Positions 13,180 to 13,338 of a stretch of 13,338 nt of DNA are shown here, piece by piece. Under the pieces are notes generated by a model. That model was not told where the DNA came from. It made no database searches and saw nothing but the letters and a program-made list of their open reading frames with translations. Source of the stretch: JAFAZI01 sp035501255 (GTDB lineage: Bacteria > Actinomycetota > Actinomycetes > JAFAQI01); assembly GCA_035501255.1 (NCBI GenBank), contig DATJWM010000028.1, forward strand, positions 1 to 13,338, given 5' to 3'. Each line of letters starts with the position of its first letter. Positions within the stretch are counted from its first letter, which is position 1. A program made the translations under genes and the position numbers.

Positions 13180-13338
13180 ATGTTCCGATCGTTGGCCCAA
13201 TCCGCTCGCGTGCCTGCGTGCCATCGTCCATTGCGTCGACGGTGCCGCTTCGCGATGGCGCTTTCCGCGGCAGGTGCCGTGATTGCCACCAGCGTGGTGG
13301 TGGCAGGGGCTCCGTTTGCATCGGCGGCGTCGACCTCA
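13180..13338 (+). CDS. N-terminus of a secreted protein (cut by window end)
   Basis: ATG at 13180 follows GGGGGAG (13167-13173, six bases upstream). The 53 visible codons encode a long basic n-region (RPLRRRCR), a hydrophobic core (FAMALSAAGAVIATSVVVAG) and a Sec cleavage site near AFASAAS (about 46-49). The n-region is longer than usual, so an internal ATG at residue 26 (13255) could also serve, but it would leave almost no basic n-region. Nothing of the mature protein is visible, so no function can be given. Confidence 0.8.
   Translation, partial: MFRSLAQSARVPACHRPLRRRCRFAMALSAAGAVIATSVVVAGAPFASAASTS

Overview
This is high-GC actinobacterial chromosome. Supporting evidence is the GC-rich third codon positions, frequent GTG starts, 4-bp stop/start overlaps, TANNNT-type -10 elements, and a gene order (FmdB-type chaperone, 5-formyltetrahydrofolate cyclo-ligase, galU, moeA/glp, rimJ-like GNAT, glpR-like membrane protein) that matches my recollection of the Rv0991c-Rv0996 block of Mycobacterium tuberculosis. 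The moaC and mogA genes inside the operon and the extra envelope genes show it is not Mycobacterium itself. The order or family within Actinobacteria cannot be fixed from the sequence alone.

Layout. Positions 1-1150 (minus) hold a small zinc-ribbon protein of the FmdB/Ruc type followed by a SAF-domain (CpaB/RcpC-like) membrane-anchored protein. A CIRCE operator (1219-1245) lies upstream of the zinc-ribbon gene, which places it under the heat-shock repressor HrcA. Positions 1313-2625 (plus) are a pair of lipoprotein genes overlapping by 4 bp: a Sco1/SenC copper/thiol protein and a COG4315 'secreted repeat' lipoprotein. Positions 2622-2710 are three palindromic units that fill the whole space between convergent genes and supply both stop codons. 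Positions 2707-4149 (minus) encode a large secreted protein with a propeller-like body and a C-terminal Ig-like domain. Positions 4378-5727 (plus) encode an L,D-transpeptidase with a His-rich repeat tail. Positions 5756-6334 (minus) encode 5-formyl-THF cyclo-ligase.

Positions 6385-10147 are one tightly packed plus-strand operon: galU, moeA (Glp-like), moaC, mogA and a GNAT acetyltransferase. It is followed after 162 bp by a glpR-like three-helix membrane protein (10310-11344), a tRNA-Ala(CGC) with encoded CCA (11398-11473), an XRE/TPR regulator (11581-13002), and the start of a secreted protein (13180 to the window end) behind a structured leader.

The most interesting points are these. (1) The divergent ruc/sco1 region carries a near-perfect CIRCE. 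(2) The MoeA homologue has lost the lysines of the enzyme's KPGKP segment (here QPGMP) and sits in one cluster with a GlpR-like membrane partner, yet is also joined to moaC and mogA. The locus therefore links molybdenum-cofactor synthesis with the gephyrin-like cell-division system described in Corynebacteriales. (3) A globally symmetric palindrome array lies between convergent genes. No wholly new system (defence, mobile element or secondary-metabolite cluster) was seen.
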